A stretch of 64,000 bases of DNA, taken from Cyanoderma ruficeps (lineage: Eukaryota; Chordata; Aves; Passeriformes; Timaliidae). Location: assembly GCA_008694505.1 (NCBI GenBank), contig VZDJ01004378.1, positions 11,779,472 through 11,843,471 of the forward strand. Direction: 5' to 3'. Below the pieces are notes generated by a model that searched no databases, was not told the DNA's origin, and saw only the letters and a program-made list of their open reading frames with translations. Below, one piece after another: positions 36,101-50,200 of this stretch (position 1 is the first letter of the stretch; every line of letters begins with the position of its first letter). Position numbers and translations under genes: made by a program.

Positions 36101-39100
36101 TGTGTTTCATTGCAGGTACTTCTGTAATGTTCTGTTATTGCTGAAGATGATTATACAGCAATATATTTAATTTTTTTTTTATTCTTCACATCATAGTCAG
36201 ATATTTGGTTTTCCAGGGTACCAGAAAGATTGACTCTTCTGTTGTGATTTCCCTTGACAGTAGGATGTAGTCTCAGTAAATGTGTAAATATAAATATTGT
36301 GTATTATTAGTGAATGTTCATTTCTCCTATTCACCACAGAAATGGCTTTCATAAAGTGTGTCACTGAGGTAGTTAGAAAAACCATTACAATTGACTGGTG
36401 GTTTAGGGAAGTTTCAAGTAGAGAACAAGACACAGTTGCATTACTGGGGCTGATTTTTTTTTCTTTGTCTTTTACAGATACACAATATTATAACATTAAC
36501 ACTTTATTTAGCAGCTTAACAGACTCAATAATTAACTGGAAAAGTTTTCACTGGTGTTTTCTCATCCAGATGCATTGTCTGATAGTTAATAAACTCAATT
36601 GAGGTCAGACATGAGTGAGACAGTAAAAGAGTAAAAGCTTACAGGAAATGGAGACACTGAAAGAAAATCAAGGAACACTTACTTTTGAGTATCTTTTTTT
36701 TACTCATCATTGTCAGCAGTTGTGAATAGCTACTCAACAGGTGAGAGTGATTTACACCAGAGAGGAACCTCTGAGTGTCATCTCGGGTGTATGAGAACTC
36801 ACATTTGCTTGATAGAAAATCTGGTGGACTTGCTCCTAGGACATCCTGGGAGTAAGTGCACAGAGGCTGTGCTTTATGTGGCCTGCCACTCCTCAGGCAT
36901 CAATAAAGGGGCTTCACCTTGCTCCTGTTTGACATTAATAAGTACTTAAAACTGAAAGGGTAGCTGTAGAACAGACTCAGCAGGAAGTGGTGACCACTGC
37001 TGTTCCTGGTCACTGCACATCTCAAGATTTGAGACCTTCTAGGGTCTGTCCTTTCTTGTGCACTGGCTTGTTTTCAAACACAATTTCTTCCTAATGTGAG
37101 AAAATTAATGGATAGCCATTCACTCTTCACACTACTAGCAGTATGTGTCCTATCAAGAAACCAGGAATGATCACTAAGGACCAGAGCAGTGTTGTGCTAG
37201 ATGATGCTTAAAGACAGCCAGAATACAACTCCAGTCCTAGAGAATTTAAATGCTGAAGAAAATCCCAGAGTTATAACTGGTTAGACAGGCAGGTACAAGC
37301 AATAGCAATTTCGTTGGTCCGGATGACAGGTAAGCCAGGATACCTAATTCATGACATCCTAAGGTTTTGTCATAGAAGATGATTATAAAGAAGAATGAGA
37401 CAGGATAAAGCTCTTCAGCTGATAGAGAACTACTCAGGAGAAAAAAATCTCTAAATTGAGAAAAAAAATTATAGCCTCAACTTATAGACTGATTGAAAGA
37501 GCAGCTGTCATATAGACAGTCTGTACATAGGGTATTGAAAGATCTAAAGAATTTGAATGAAAGGAAGTGGCCTGTATTATATGAAAGAGAAGGATGTCAT
37601 GGTCAAAAAAATAGACTAGGAGAATGGTTTTGCAGCAGCATTTCAGTATCAGTGGAGAACAACACCCATAAAGGCCAAAGGGAAAGGTGCCAATGTAACT
37701 GAACAGCAGACAATGAGAGCCTTGATAAACATTTTAGCTGTGGGGTTTGGTAGGAATCTTCAGATCTGTGATGTTATGTGAAACAGATCTGCAGTATCAA
37801 GGCACTACAAGGTTCTGAGGAGTGAATATATGATATTATCCAAGCCATAGTCACAGGGGGAAGAGAGGGAAGTGTCATCTGTCATGAATCATGTGTAGAT
37901 ATGAGACTTCAAGTGAAATGCAAGCATTCCTTATTTTAGGTGGACTGAAATACTGAGATAACTTTGAGCTTCCTGTGGGAAGGCTAAATACCAATTCAGA
38001 CAGTTCAGTAACAAATGGTACTGTTTTGAGGACGTGCATACACAGCTTTGTCTATGCTCAAATTGCATTATAGTGTAGATTCAAAGTGCAGAGAGTGCAA
38101 AGTGCAGAATGCAAAGGGCTTGTTTGGGCCTATGGGCGTGGGAATTGTTGCCTTTTAAGAAGCAGAAATAGATAATAGACTAAAGGATTCTGTAATGATT
38201 TTTTAATGGAAGAGGTCATTCAAGAACAAGTATGCATTGCTGTTCTCTCATAGAGGGAGTTATTGCTGTCTTATTATCATTTTCCCAAATGAGAGAAAAA
38301 AAGCAAGATTTGCAGTGGTCTTTCTAGAGAAGGGCCAGGAGCTTGAAGAAGCTAAGCAAAGACTGAGGAGGGAAGAGCACAAAAATGATGGAGAACACCA
38401 TGATTGTCTGTATGTTCATGCCTTACATTGCCATATAGTGCGGGGATAGCCTTTCTATACCTTTGTCTGGTCCTGGGAGTTGTCTTCAGTGTTCTGTCTC
38501 TGCAGCTTGAATCTCAACCAAAGCAGGTTTTCCACGAATGCAATGGGTTTTTCCATATTTTAAATCCTCTAAATCAACATTGAGTGTTTAAAGGTGAAGC
38601 AGTGTTTTCAATAAGGGACTTGATGTCACAGTTCCTGATGGGGTTTTGTTGTCATTATTGTCAGTAAAAATCCAGACAGGTGAAGCAAAAACAGATGACC
38701 AGATCAAATAAAATTTTCTGAAATTTTGAAAACCATGAAAGAGATTAGCACTGATGCTGATCTCCAACATGAAGGAGGAGATCTTCTGCAGAATAATGTG
38801 TCATCTTTCACTGTGGGAGCTAAGTAGTCCCACTGAAGCCATTGAGGTATACAGGTGGTAACATTAAGAGTAGATGTAATTTTTTTGTTTAACAAGGCCT
38901 AAAAGAAGTAGTGCCTATCAAACTTTCTTCCTCTGTTTGTCAAAGAACAGAAGGTGAGATGGTGAGCCGTAAGTTTGATCTCACAAGCATAAAAGTGAGT
39001 TCTAGTCATGGCTGCTGACTTCCTTCTTACCTATGTTTGAATGAAATATTATAAATACGTTTGCATTTTAGCAGCTCACAGAGATGTCAGCTGTAGACAT

Positions 39101-39310
39101 CACTGCAAGTTGCAGCACTACAATATAGTTAGACATAACCACAGAGGAGCTGGGCCTTGGTCTCTGAATTCCAGCTGTTCATTTCTTACTTCAAACACTT
39201 GCAAAAATACAAAACCATTGCATCTCCTGAAATTTCCTCACGATGTCTGTGTCCATCATGTTCTGAGATGCAAAGATATCTGAAAACAGTTTTCACCTCA
39301 AAAAATTTTT

Positions 39311-39332
39311 AATAAATAAATAAATAAATAAT
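39311..39332 (+). repeat. (AAAT)n microsatellite
   Basis: Five copies of a TAAA-type tetranucleotide in the large TMEM117 intron. Confidence 0.9.
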
Positions 39333-41529
39333 GCTATAGCCAGTTTCTGAAACATATATACACATCCATATATGCATTTTCTCCATTCTTGCCCTGTTTT
39401 TATTTATTGTTTTGAGACTTTTAAAGTACAAATGTGCTCTTAGCATTAAATATAGTATATGTCATCACTACTTAAAGCAGAAATATTCAGTGTGCATTAT
39501 TACTCTTTCTCTATTGTATCTGAACAGTGTTTATATTATTCTTAGTGTTATTTCATATTTACTGAACACACCAAGAGCTACATTCAGACAAGAAGAGAGA
39601 TAAAACTGTGGCTCATTTGTTATTGTTTTCTAATCATGGTCCCATCTTCTCTGTGGCATTTTTCCTGGGTGCAAAGAGACTTTTGGCTGAGGCATGTGGC
39701 GTTGTGTGTGCATGATGCATGAGATGTGGTTTGCTGAGGGCTAGCATCCCCTCCCAGACAGCTAATGATCCTGACTTGATCCTGCCAGCACCTGCTTCTC
39801 AACCCCTGGGGTCTGGGGATGTGGCCCAGAACCGGCAACAAAAGAAACACCAAGGGGCCAATCCTGCACCAAGCCAGGACACTGGGAATTGCCAAACGTG
39901 CTCCTGGGCATCTGTGTGTCCTGGCCTGAGGTCAGGACAGGGCTGCCCAGGAAATGCCTTGTCTTTTCCTCAGTTGATGGCAGAAAATGGCCAGATCATA
40001 TCAGAAAGTCTGGCTTTGATGCTCATTTACCATTTCTAAAAATATCTTTACTTAAAGAGGTACCAAACTGGTGCTGCCAGCTGCACTGTAGGGTCTTAAA
40101 CAAACACCTGGCATTTCAGCAGAGAGTAGATGCATTTGTTTGGTCTGGGTAGCTAGCACCAAAGGGAAGAGGATTAAAATACTATGATCTCCTCAGGTTT
40201 TTTCTGTGCTTCTGCATTTAATGAGGTAGCTGATGGAAATCAGAGGTGCTCTCTGTCCATTGCAACACCAAGATGAGGCCCTCAATGATCTTAAATTCAT
40301 CCTCTGGCTGCCCTTTCCTCAATGACTAGAGTGAAATGAGGCAATAACCTTATTTGATTTGCACATGCCACAAAACTTTCCGCTGAGGTTAGAGACCTCT
40401 GTGCAGCTGATTTAAGCTTGCTGGTTCTGGGTTGGCTTCATCTCCCCACACTGAGTAGATGCATGCTGTGGTGTCATCCCCCCCAGGCTGGGAACCACTG
40501 AAGTAGATGAATATTAGAAATCTGATGCTGTTGGACTTAAAGGAGAAACAATCTGTTCATGCAGTATGAAAGGTACGTATATGAGCTAACAATGTGCTTG
40601 TATGGCTTTATTTTTCAAGTTGTGCAATGCATTCTAAATATGGTATTTTGGGCCCAGCTCCTAATGAGATCCCACAAATGGCAAGGTGCAGGCACCTCAG
40701 CAATAAGGACTAAAGTTGATCAAGTGAACTTTGCATAATTATGAGCTGAGAACTTTTAGAACATTACACATGACACTCATGTCCCAGTGGTGAACACAGA
40801 CTGATATCAGAGGCCACAGACAGAAAACACCATGTAAGGAAACTTGATGCAGGCCTGAGCTATATTCCAGAGTGGGAGGTGTTTGGATTTATGGGCTTGA
40901 ACATTTGCTCTGTTCATGTAGCTGTTGACAAGTGAGGTGGAATATATCTACAAGGCATCTTGAATTTCTTAGGAAAATGGCTTTCTGGATATTGCTGAAA
41001 TTAAGTTTTCATTTGGCTGTCAGAAAGAAAAAAACAACAGATTCAAAAGATTTTGGACAACATTTTCTTAGAATTTGGATAGTAAAATGGCCACTTTGTT
41101 GAATTTGGATTTGACAACCTTATATTTGCATTAGCCTGAAAATGTAATAATAATCTACTTTTCTTTGGCACAGTAATAATACTACAGCTATGTTTCTGCA
41201 AGCGATGATGTCTCTCTGTGGACAATTGACACTCACACTTACCAGAGCTGTGAGTCAAATGAAGCTCCAAAGGCTATTGAATCCCTAACTTAAAGTTTCG
41301 TTTTCCCAACTGTTGCATCTGTAGTGACTTCCATGGAAGTCAGTAATTTTAACTCATTATTTTTTGTCCTTATTTTAAAATTGTTTTCAAATGCATTTTA
41401 TTATTTGTTGGTGGCTTTTAATTATAAGTTTATTATAAGTATTAAATTTAAACGGTGTAATCCAAAAATCATTATTAGTTGAGATCTAATCATTGCAGAA
41501 AATACTTCTGTGCAGAAAGGAGGTTCAGT

Positions 41530-41584
41530 CGTAGTTGTCGTAGTAGTAGTAGTAGTTGTAGTAGTTGCAGTAATAATAATAATG
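41530..41584 (+). repeat. (GTA/TAA)n trinucleotide microsatellite
   Basis: About 55 bases of imperfect GTA repeats with TTG and TCG interruptions, changing to pure (TAA)n at the right end. The minus-strand reading gives a run of Thr codons, which is a microsatellite artefact and not a gene. Confidence 0.9.
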
Positions 41585-42877
41585 TCTAATTGCTTATACA
41601 CATACTTCTTCGTTTCTGTTGCTTTTCCTGATGTTTTGTCCACTCTCCCTCTGTTCCTGTGGGTCTTGAAATGGGCAGTTTCAGTCTGATGGGGTTCAGT
41701 GGGAACATTATGGCACGTCGTTGGCATCTGGAGTCCTTTGCTGGGAAGGACTTCATCATGATGGGGTTTTTTCCTTATGGTAGAAGCTGCTTAGGGCTGT
41801 TTTTATATTTGAGAACATATTTAGACCTTGCTGTTTTCTCCTTGCTCTGAAGCTCCATGTTACAGATAGGTTTTACAGATAATATCTTTTGTGAGATATT
41901 TCTTTGTTCTCCTTGTGATCCCTAAAAGTAGTTTTGCCCAGCCTAGATCTGCATTTCTTTATCTGAACGCCAGGGAGTTGTTTATAGCTGTGAGGTCTCC
42001 AGTACCAGCCTCTGCCCATCTCTCTAGTTATGGCCACACCATATTACAGGGCTTCATTTTAATAAAGGTCATGATACAGTTCAGGCGTGCTTCATACTGT
42101 ATTGAGCATATATGTAGAAAATGTTATTATCAGGTAATAATCATTCAGATGAGAAAAAGCTCTTTTTAATAAAAAATTCAGATGCAGAGACACAGACCAG
42201 TACAAAATTCTGCCTGGTGGAATTTTATCACTAAATCAGCAAAAGGCACAGTACGAGCCTTGGGGCAAGGCAGGAGCAGGAGGCCAGATTTATAGACCCA
42301 TGTTTACTTATAAGTAATGCAGAGTTCACAGTTCTCCATTTATTTATTTTCAGGAATATGTAATGTATTTCTTCCTATTTATTCTTGGTGAGAGTATGTA
42401 TAAGATAACAAGAGACACCAATCCAGAGATGTGTATTAATAACTGTGAACTGAAAGTGTGCGTGCATAAATTTTTTATCTCTGGATATATTTTGAATGCC
42501 TACCACCTGCAAGGGGATGTCTGCAGATGCAGGGTAAGAGACTGTGCAGCTGGGCAAGTATTACCAGGAGTGCATGCGTTGCATTAGTGATACAGCAAAA
42601 GGAGAGCATCCTTATTTCTCTTATCTTCTACATCTGTAAGTTGGGATTTTCTGCATTGCTGTGAACATTAGGAACGTGGTAAAGGGTGTCAGATTTTCTC
42701 CTCACTTGCAGTGCTGTTAATCCATTTAACTCAATATCACAAACAGCACAAATCAGCTGTTAGTGATCAGGCTGTGTTATTCCCAGATCATAAAACTCTT
42801 CCATTTCCCTTCCATTGTAGAAAATATTGGAGAGCTTAGTAAGTCTTGAAAGTTAAGTTATATATGTAGTGATTAAT

Positions 42878-43742
42878 CTTTCAGAGGTCATATAAGCTGA
42901 AAGGGACACAGAAGGCCAGTGTTTGGCTCTACACTGGACAACCCCAAGAATCACACCATGTGCCTGACAGCATTGTCCAAACACTTCTTGAACTCTATCA
43001 GGCTGGTGCTGTGACCACTTCCCTGGGGAGCCTGTTCCAGTGCCCAACCACCCTCTGGGTTAGAAACCTTTTGAGGTATATAACATAAACCTCCCCTGAC
43101 TCAGCTTCAGGCCATTCCCTCAGGTCCTGTCACTGATTATGACAGTGAAGAGATCAGTGTCTGCTCCTCCTCTTCCCCTCATGAGGAAGCTGCAGACTGC
43201 AATGAGGCTTCCCCGCCGTCTCCTCTTCTCTAGGCTGAATAGACCAAGTGACCTCCGTCACTCCTCACATGGCTTCCCCTTAAGGCCTTTTGTCATCTTT
43301 TCTGCCCTCCTTTAGATGCTCTCTAACTAATAGCTTTATATCTTTCTTATATTGTGGCACTCCAAAGTGCCCCCAGCACTCGAGGTGAGGCCACCCCGGT
43401 GCTGAGACAGGGGACAATCCCCTCCCTCGTCCAGCTGTGATGCTGCGCCCGATGCACCCCAGAACAGGGATGGCCCTCCTGGCTGCCAGGGCACTGCTGA
43501 CTCAAATACATCTTTCCCTCAATCAGAACTCACAGATCCCTTTCTTCAGCGCTGCTTTCCAGCCTCTCATTCCCCAGTCTGTACATCCAGGGTTGCCCTA
43601 TTCCAAGTGCAGAATTTGGCACTAGTCTTTGTTAAACTTCATAGAGTTGGTGATTGCCCAGCCCTCTGATTTGCCAAAGTCTCTCTGCAGGACCTCTCTT
43701 TCTTTGAGGGAGTCAACAGCTCCTCCCAATTTAGTAGATGAT
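42878..43742 (-). repeat. CR1 LINE fragment, antisense, longest in window
   Basis: About 860 bases of antisense CR1, reaching past the 3'UTR into what was the end of the reverse-transcriptase ORF. Landmarks: 'ccctggggagcctgttccag' near 43022, 'aggccattccctcaggtcct' near 43110, 'gaggctgccc-like' cytosine-rich text near 43210, 'ggtgaggccaccccggtgct' near 43384, 'cttggctgccagggca-like' text near 43480, 'cattccccagtctgtacatc' near 43568 and 'gttaaacttcatagagttgg' near 43631. It ends at about 43742. Many substitutions and stops show it is inactive. It sits 1.1 kb upstream of the TMEM117 exon at 44847. Confidence 0.9.
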
Positions 43743-44846
43743 TCTTAGTTTTGAATATTTATTTTTTTTATATTACTCTGTAAGGAAACTTTCCATCCTT
43801 ACAAAACTGAAAATTAAATAATGGAATTGATTCTCATGGGGAGATGGCCATGCTGGAACGGTTTTCATGTGAAGGAATCACAAGTCACTCAGAGTTCTTC
43901 ACATTTTGGATTCCTTTATTTTTATTTTTAGTAATTCAGGTGCTTGTTGCACTAGCATGTTGAATACAAATCCAGGAGTGTGCATTGGCAGTGTGTTTGT
44001 AACAGATCATCAACAATCTGCAGTGCACAGAGTAATGGCACTGGCAGTAATCACACTGATTCCAGCACTATTGCTTTTGGTTCGGCCTCTAACAAGCCAT
44101 GCTATCATACCCGTTTTCAAATGATTGATGGTGGGTACAGATAACCAAGTGAAAAATCCCTTTAAATGCAGCTCTTCCTAGGCTGGGGTACCGCACACTA
44201 CCAAAATATGCATAAGGCTAGGTAAGAGCTTCCACATTTCCAACATTACCTTGTCAGCTGAAATATGGCAGTGGAGAAAACTGTGCTTGGGTTGATTCTG
44301 GCAGATTGTGCTGAAGGGGTCTGCACTTGCAGTTTATTTAAATGTATGACGGCAAAATCCAGGAAACACCCTGTAAGTTGAACAAGTAAAATACAGATAT
44401 ATGTGGTGTTTGAAAGTCTCAGGCCTTCTTTGCCAATTTCATAGTTGTAAACTGCTTGCCAAATTACAAGTCATTAAGAGTAAGCAGTATAGCAAGGTTT
44501 TTATATAGATATTCATATAAGTATTCTTAGTCTTGCTAGGTTTTAAGTATGTATTCTTACCCTTATTCTGTTTTGTACTATCAGCTGGTAAGATGGGTTC
44601 AGTACTGTCATTCTGAAGTGAACTTCTATACACATAATTACATGGAGCTGAGATAAAAATTATATTGTAATATCTAATATAAATAAGGTATTCTATTTCA
44701 AATGAGTCAGTCAAATTTAAAGTAAGAAGATCCAGTAATGGAGACTTAAATATAGAACATTTCTGGTTTATTAATTCATGCCATTTTAAAGGCAAAAATA
44801 TACCGTGAAAGCTTACTTTTAGGCTTTTATTTTTCTTTTTTAACAG

Positions 44847-44976
44847 GACTGGGAATTTCCACATTTTATGGGTGATGTTGAAGTGAATCTTCCAGGCTTG
44901 CCCTCGGCACACATGCAATTCAAAGTACCTTATTTCCAAAAGATACTGAAAGAGGAATATCACATACATATAACAG
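44847..44976 (+). CDS. TMEM117: TMEM117 internal coding exon (second in window)
   Basis: This exon carries 43 full codons beginning DWEFPHFMGD and ending YHIHIT, plus one base of a split Gly codon. It follows the Gln codon that ends the previous exon without a phase break. A T-rich tract and the AG at 44845-44846 form the acceptor. The donor is strong: ACAG|GTAGGT, with GT at 44977-44978. The segment is hydrophilic with aromatic and basic residues and has no full membrane span. In TMEM117 it is the loop between the membrane segment ending FDLLIVMQ and the one starting after KWFNYG. Differences from the mammalian protein, as I recall it, are conservative. A long minus-strand open frame across this area (44439-45008) is a chance shadow of AT-rich intron plus this exon. 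Confidence 0.95.
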
Positions 44977-45479
44977 GTAGGTAATCTTACAGGTTGTGAC
45001 ACAGTCACACAGTGAACTGCTTCTGTTTAATAAATGTATGCTACCTTGGTCTTAAAAGTGTATTTTTGTGTGTGTCCCAGACTTCTTTTTCTACCTCTTT
45101 ATCTGTCCATATCCATATTCTCCATAACCACCTCAAGGAAATGAGGAACCCGTATCTTACAAATCAGAGAGGCCTGCTGTTTTTCATGGATTTCAGCAAC
45201 ATCTTGTGACAATAAGTAATACATAATGTACCTGCAGACATCTTTTATCTAAAATTACTCTCTCAGGGAAATTAGCAGATTATTTCACCTTCAAATCTCT
45301 TAGGCTTTCAGATGCCTTTGCTATGATTTATGCTAATATCTTTTCATAACTTCAGTCATTCTCATCTGGCAAAGGCCACTCATAACCATGCTTCCATCAG
45401 TCATCTAACAAGAGCCAGACAGTTAAATAACCTCAAATAAAATAGAATTGCAGTGATTCAAATGGATGATACATATAGA

Positions 45480-46700
45480 TAAAAAGTACCTGATCCTTGC
45501 ATACTGTGAGTCAGTATTTTATTAACAGTAGGGAATGAAAAAGAGAAGAAGGTTAAGTAGGGATAAATATTTTGGTTTTACCTTCGAGCTATACAAAAGG
45601 AGTATAGCTCCTCTCTCTACATTGAGAAGAGATGGATAATAATGGATAACAGAAGAATGCAGGTATGAATTGGCAGGGGTCTTTAACTGTTAATATAAAA
45701 AGTCACAGCACATGACAGCACACAGAAATAAGATAGATGAGAGCAACCAAAGACAAGCCAAGAGAAGCTCCTGCAGACCAGGGACAAAAGGAGCATTCAT
45801 AGATGATACAAAGATAAGGCCAAAAGTTAGCAGGTGAGTCACAAGCTCAGCAGACAGCTGAAGCTGAGGGAAGAAAATGTGTCAAGGAAAGAATTACACC
45901 AGCGCTGAGTTGAGGCAGAGTGAATGAGGCCTCAGAAAAGGTGTTTTCAGCAGAGAATGCAGAAATGAGATTAAAAAACAGAAAAGAATATAAAAATAGA
46001 TTTGGCTTTTGACTGAGGGAAGGCAAATGGGCCAGCAGGAATTACAGATGGAGGAATAGAAAACTTTTCAAAATTGAAGGTAGGTGCCCTGCTGGAATGC
46101 TGACAGAGAACAGCCAGCCAGCAAACAGCAAGGAGAAAGAAGAACTGGTACATATCCAGGGGAGACCATTTGAGCCATTACTGATTCATGGAAGGATAAA
46201 GTAAATGATGGCCCAGTCAGTGACTAGAAGGTGTAGGGTGAAAGGAGATGTGATGTGTACATGATGAACACATTCTTCTCTCCCAGGTGAGCAAAAAGGG
46301 AAAGGAGCAGACGGGAAAAAAAAATGAGTTTAAGCATCAGATATTTTATGTTAATTACAGGTATGGAATTCAGGGATAGCAAAAAGGATTTTTTTTTCCT
46401 TTTTCTCAACACTAGGGAATGAATTTGGAGGGGCTCAGTCCCACAAGGTTCCCAGATCTGGTGCTGTTATTCCACTGTACAAAGAAAAGTAGTGGAATGG
46501 ATGCACAGAGGAGGAGGAAAAAAGACCGAGGCATGGTAGATTGGGCTGTGTCACGAGATACAGAAACTTGGCATATAATTAATGTGTGATAGAAGAGGAA
46601 TTGAAGAGCAAAGAATAGTTTTGCATTGTAGAAGAGACTGGGACATTGATGATAATCAGGGATAATCAAGGAATAAACAAGAGTGAAGAACATAAATTAG
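45480..46700 (+). other. Purine-rich (A/G) intronic block
   Basis: About 1.2 kb in which the + strand is conspicuously A/G-rich, full of strings such as 'aaaagagaagaaggtt' and 'gaggaggaggaaaaaag', unlike the flanks. No protein was recognised. It lies between the second and third visible TMEM117 exons. Confidence 0.45.
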
Positions 46701-47189
46701 TAATCAGAAATGCAACTGCTAGCAGTTCTGCTGTTTGAAAACAGGCCAACCAAAAAACCCAATATTTATGCATTGTAGTCTTCTGCAGAGAGGACTGGAT
46801 TCCGTTCTGATTTTCTAGTGAGAAGGCATTCTTTAAATGAGGATGAGATAATGAATGAAGGGTGAGGAAAAATTTTCCCTGCTCAGCATTAGCAAGATCC
46901 ATTTATTAGATTCACTAGACAAATCAATCCATTTGACTGCACATCATGTATCCTGTATACTGAGTGCCTGTTTTATCTCAGTGCTACACCACTCTTTAGG
47001 AGATCTAATAAACAGCCATAACATGTGGCACAAGGACCTCCCTTTGGGTAAGTTTTGCTTGAACCATCTGTTCTTGCCATCAGTTCTTGTTTTAGGTTAG
47101 AGCATCATGTTGAATAATTTTCAAGCTCTAGTGAGTGTCTGGATGTGCAGATACTTGAATATTGTACTCAAATCAAGGTGCTAATAAAA

Positions 47190-47225
47190 GAAAAAANTAT
47201 ATATATATATATATATAAATATATA
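47190..47225 (+). repeat. (A)n-(TA)n microsatellite with an ambiguous base
   Basis: A short A run, an N at 47197, then about ten TA dinucleotides running into 'aaatatataa'. The N probably marks a length the assembly could not resolve. Confidence 0.9.
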
Positions 47226-50200
47226 ATCAAGATTAATATAATCCAATCTAAAATGATGCCCATGGATGCAGCTGCAGCAGGTGACATAGAGGTGGGACAT
47301 TGATAACAACAAGAACACCCCGCTATTTAAGCCCTGTTCAATACATGGAATCCAGAATGTTAAATTTAACCATAGGATTTCTTTTAAGTAACAAGCAGGA
47401 AATGAACACTGATGTCTGAAAAACATTTCTGTTAGAACTAGCTATATGGATAAATCCAGGCTGTAAATCTATGACCTGTGCTCTAATTTTTAGAAACTGG
47501 AAACCATTTTCTCCCAAGTAGCAAGGTGAAAAAAAGAATGGATGAAATAACATTTGCCATCATTTTCCTGGTGATTTTTATGCTTTATTAGTTCTTACAC
47601 AGTCTGTTTTACTCACTGTTGATTGATATAAATAAAAGCAGCCCTATTCAATATTGTTTTTTCAAATAAGTGATGGTGCCACACAGGAGCAGCTCTAAGG
47701 AAAATGACATTCTGAGGAGTCAAGGATTTCAAGCCACCATTGTATTGGTTTGTCCTTGATGGCTTTGAGCAAGTTCTTTACAGATGAAGAATTTCAGTTA
47801 CATGCTCTGTGTTTCCAGCTCTCCTGATTTTGCCACAAGTCTTAAAAGACTTGCTGTTTTTCTTTGTGTTTTATTTTGTATTAAGACTTATCTCCTGAAT
47901 TCAGTGACTAAATGAGAATTTCAGCTTTCATAAAATAAAGATCATTATTACAGAGACAAAAAAAATTAAGTTTGCTTCTGCATAATTCAATGTCTAAAAG
48001 GCAGATAAATACAATACTACTAAGTATATTATTTTAACCCATGCTACTTTAAACTAATAACATGCTTTCTTAGGCCTGACTTGTGATTTCTGAATGTTGT
48101 TGGCAGTAATATTGAATTAACATCTGCTGACTCTAGCTGATATGCTTAAGTGTAATTTTAAATTTACTATTAAAAGCTTATCTTATTTATACTGGTAACT
48201 GAGTACCTCATTTTACTCTCATTTCTTTGCAGCTAGGAACTCCTTGCAAGCATCTACTGAGTATTAAATATTTTCATTCTGTTTTGATAGCCACTTTTTT
48301 TTATGAACATCAAAAATAACTTGAATTCCTGCATCTGCTTAGCTCATCTGGATTTCCCTTGGCAGATGGTTCATTGCAAAGTGTGTGTTTTCCTTTTTAG
48401 GCTGATGTTTATGAAAATACATATTCTATCCTGGTTTCTATAATACCCAGGGAAATTTGTAAAACTTAAAAGTAAATTTTGTTACTTCAGATTCTTTTGT
48501 GGTTAAAAGGCACTGGGGGGGCCTGCCTCATGCCCTTTAATGGCAGCACTGGAAATCCAAGAGCATCTACTGCTAAGTATGCAGATAATTTTCAAACTGA
48601 AAATGTTACAATTTAGGTGTCAAAAGAGATGGGAGATTTCTCTGGCTGTTTATGATTCTGAGGGCTGATCTGGCCCAAGTGCCACTCCACCCAAAGGAGA
48701 AATCATCACCTTCATAGCCGGGGAGTTCCCAGCATGGCTGGCTTGTGGAGTTAAACTGACAGCATGTCTAGATTCAGCCCAAGCTTACACACGGTAGCCT
48801 GAGGGAGTCTGTGAGCAAAAATAGAAAGGTTAGAGGTAAAAACAAAGCTGTCCGTGCACACAGATGTGAAAAAACCTCAGAGGATTAACATCTGAGATCA
48901 GCTGTGAGAGGTCTGTCTGCATGTATCTAGCCAATAACACTGACGTGACAGAAGATAGGAAGAACATTTCCAATGTTACAGCCATGTCTGAGCAGTTTTA
49001 GACACAAATTACAATTGAGATAGAAGTCGAAAGTCAACATTTCCTACACTCGCCTCTGGCTGTGGTTGCACAGCATGAGGCTGCTTGCGTCTAGCCTTAT
49101 TAAGTGGGATTTTCACATTAACTCTTGACCTCAGTAAGGTTGCTGAGGCTTTTTTTGGGGGGGAAATGAATGGTCTGTTCCAGAGTGGGTGTACAAAAAC
49201 AAAACTGCTCCAAAATCAGCAGCTGGTTTGGAATATTGGGATATATTCCCAATGTTGTGTGTGGGATTGCCCAAAAATCTTTTTCGGTGGTGAAAACATA
49301 TGAATTTCTGGAAAAGAAATCCATGCTTCTTTCAAAATGAGAACACCCCTGGCATTCATGTTCAGTGCACAGTTGTTGAGCTTCATCAGGGAGGGGAGAC
49401 TGTTTCTAAGCAGAGTTCTGTACAGGCTGTTGTTCAGAACATGATCCTATGATGCAGGTCCAAGCTGCCACAAGTAGAGGTTATTGTAGAGTCAAGGCTT
49501 CCCTTCTGGTGAATGTTCTAGCCAGGAGGATACAACCCTTTTCAACATACATGCTTTCTCAGAAAACAGGAATGAATTTTCATCCCCAAATACTGGTTGT
49601 AGTCTACAATGCCTATAAAAACATTTCACATTTTGCATTACAGCCTTACAAGGACACTAACACTCTTAGTATCCTTGTCAGGCTGTACAGGTCCAATTTT
49701 TCTTTTGGAGAATCTTTGTCGCATTGAATTGCAGTATTGTACCACATTTCCGAATACACCAAATCATATTCCTAACTATCCAAATATTATGTGTAGCATG
49801 TAAAATGTCAGTTGTGTGAAAGTTATTAAGCTGTAAAATTATTAGCTAGGTTTCTTTTAAGGTAGTTCATGGCTGAATGACACAACCTATTTTCCCACAT
49901 GACTTTCTTCATTGTTAACTTCATTGAAGAATGGATAAAATTCTTTTCAGTTTGCTGAAATGATTGACTAGCTTTCCAGTCTTGTGAGTTGATCCTATTA
50001 CATCCTTCCATTTCAAATTTTGTCTTTGAATAAACCACTTTCTATCTAAGAAGGGCTCAGTGGTGTCAGGTATATGCCGGTATTCTTGGCCACACAAATT
50101 TCATTGACATAGAGCCAACCCTAAAGCAGCAATCATAGTAATCCTACAGCAACCAGATAAGAGACAAGTTAAATGACTTCATAGTGTGGGGCTCCATTTT

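Larger units (their letters stand above)
19294..44846 (+). other. Large TMEM117 intron (25,553 bp)
   Basis: It runs from donor GTACAC at 19294 to acceptor AG at 44845-44846. It contains the 29-bp duplication, CR1 fragments (20.9, 29.1 and 42.9 kb), a MIR-like SINE (27.3 kb), a pyrimidine-rich block, a poly(A) tract, two microsatellites and otherwise AT-rich sequence with no recognised exon, RNA gene or nested gene. Moderately GC-rich patches near 25.2-25.8, 26.4-26.7 and 39.7-40.0 kb carry open frames of up to about 106 codons, none of which I recognise. Confidence 0.85.

Noticed and set aside
41422..41727. Minus-strand frame with a run of Thr
   Set aside because: The Thr run is the trinucleotide microsatellite read in one frame.
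44439..45008. 189-codon minus-strand open frame
   Set aside because: It overlaps the antisense of a confirmed TMEM117 exon plus AT-rich intron. It has no recognisable domain and is a shadow.
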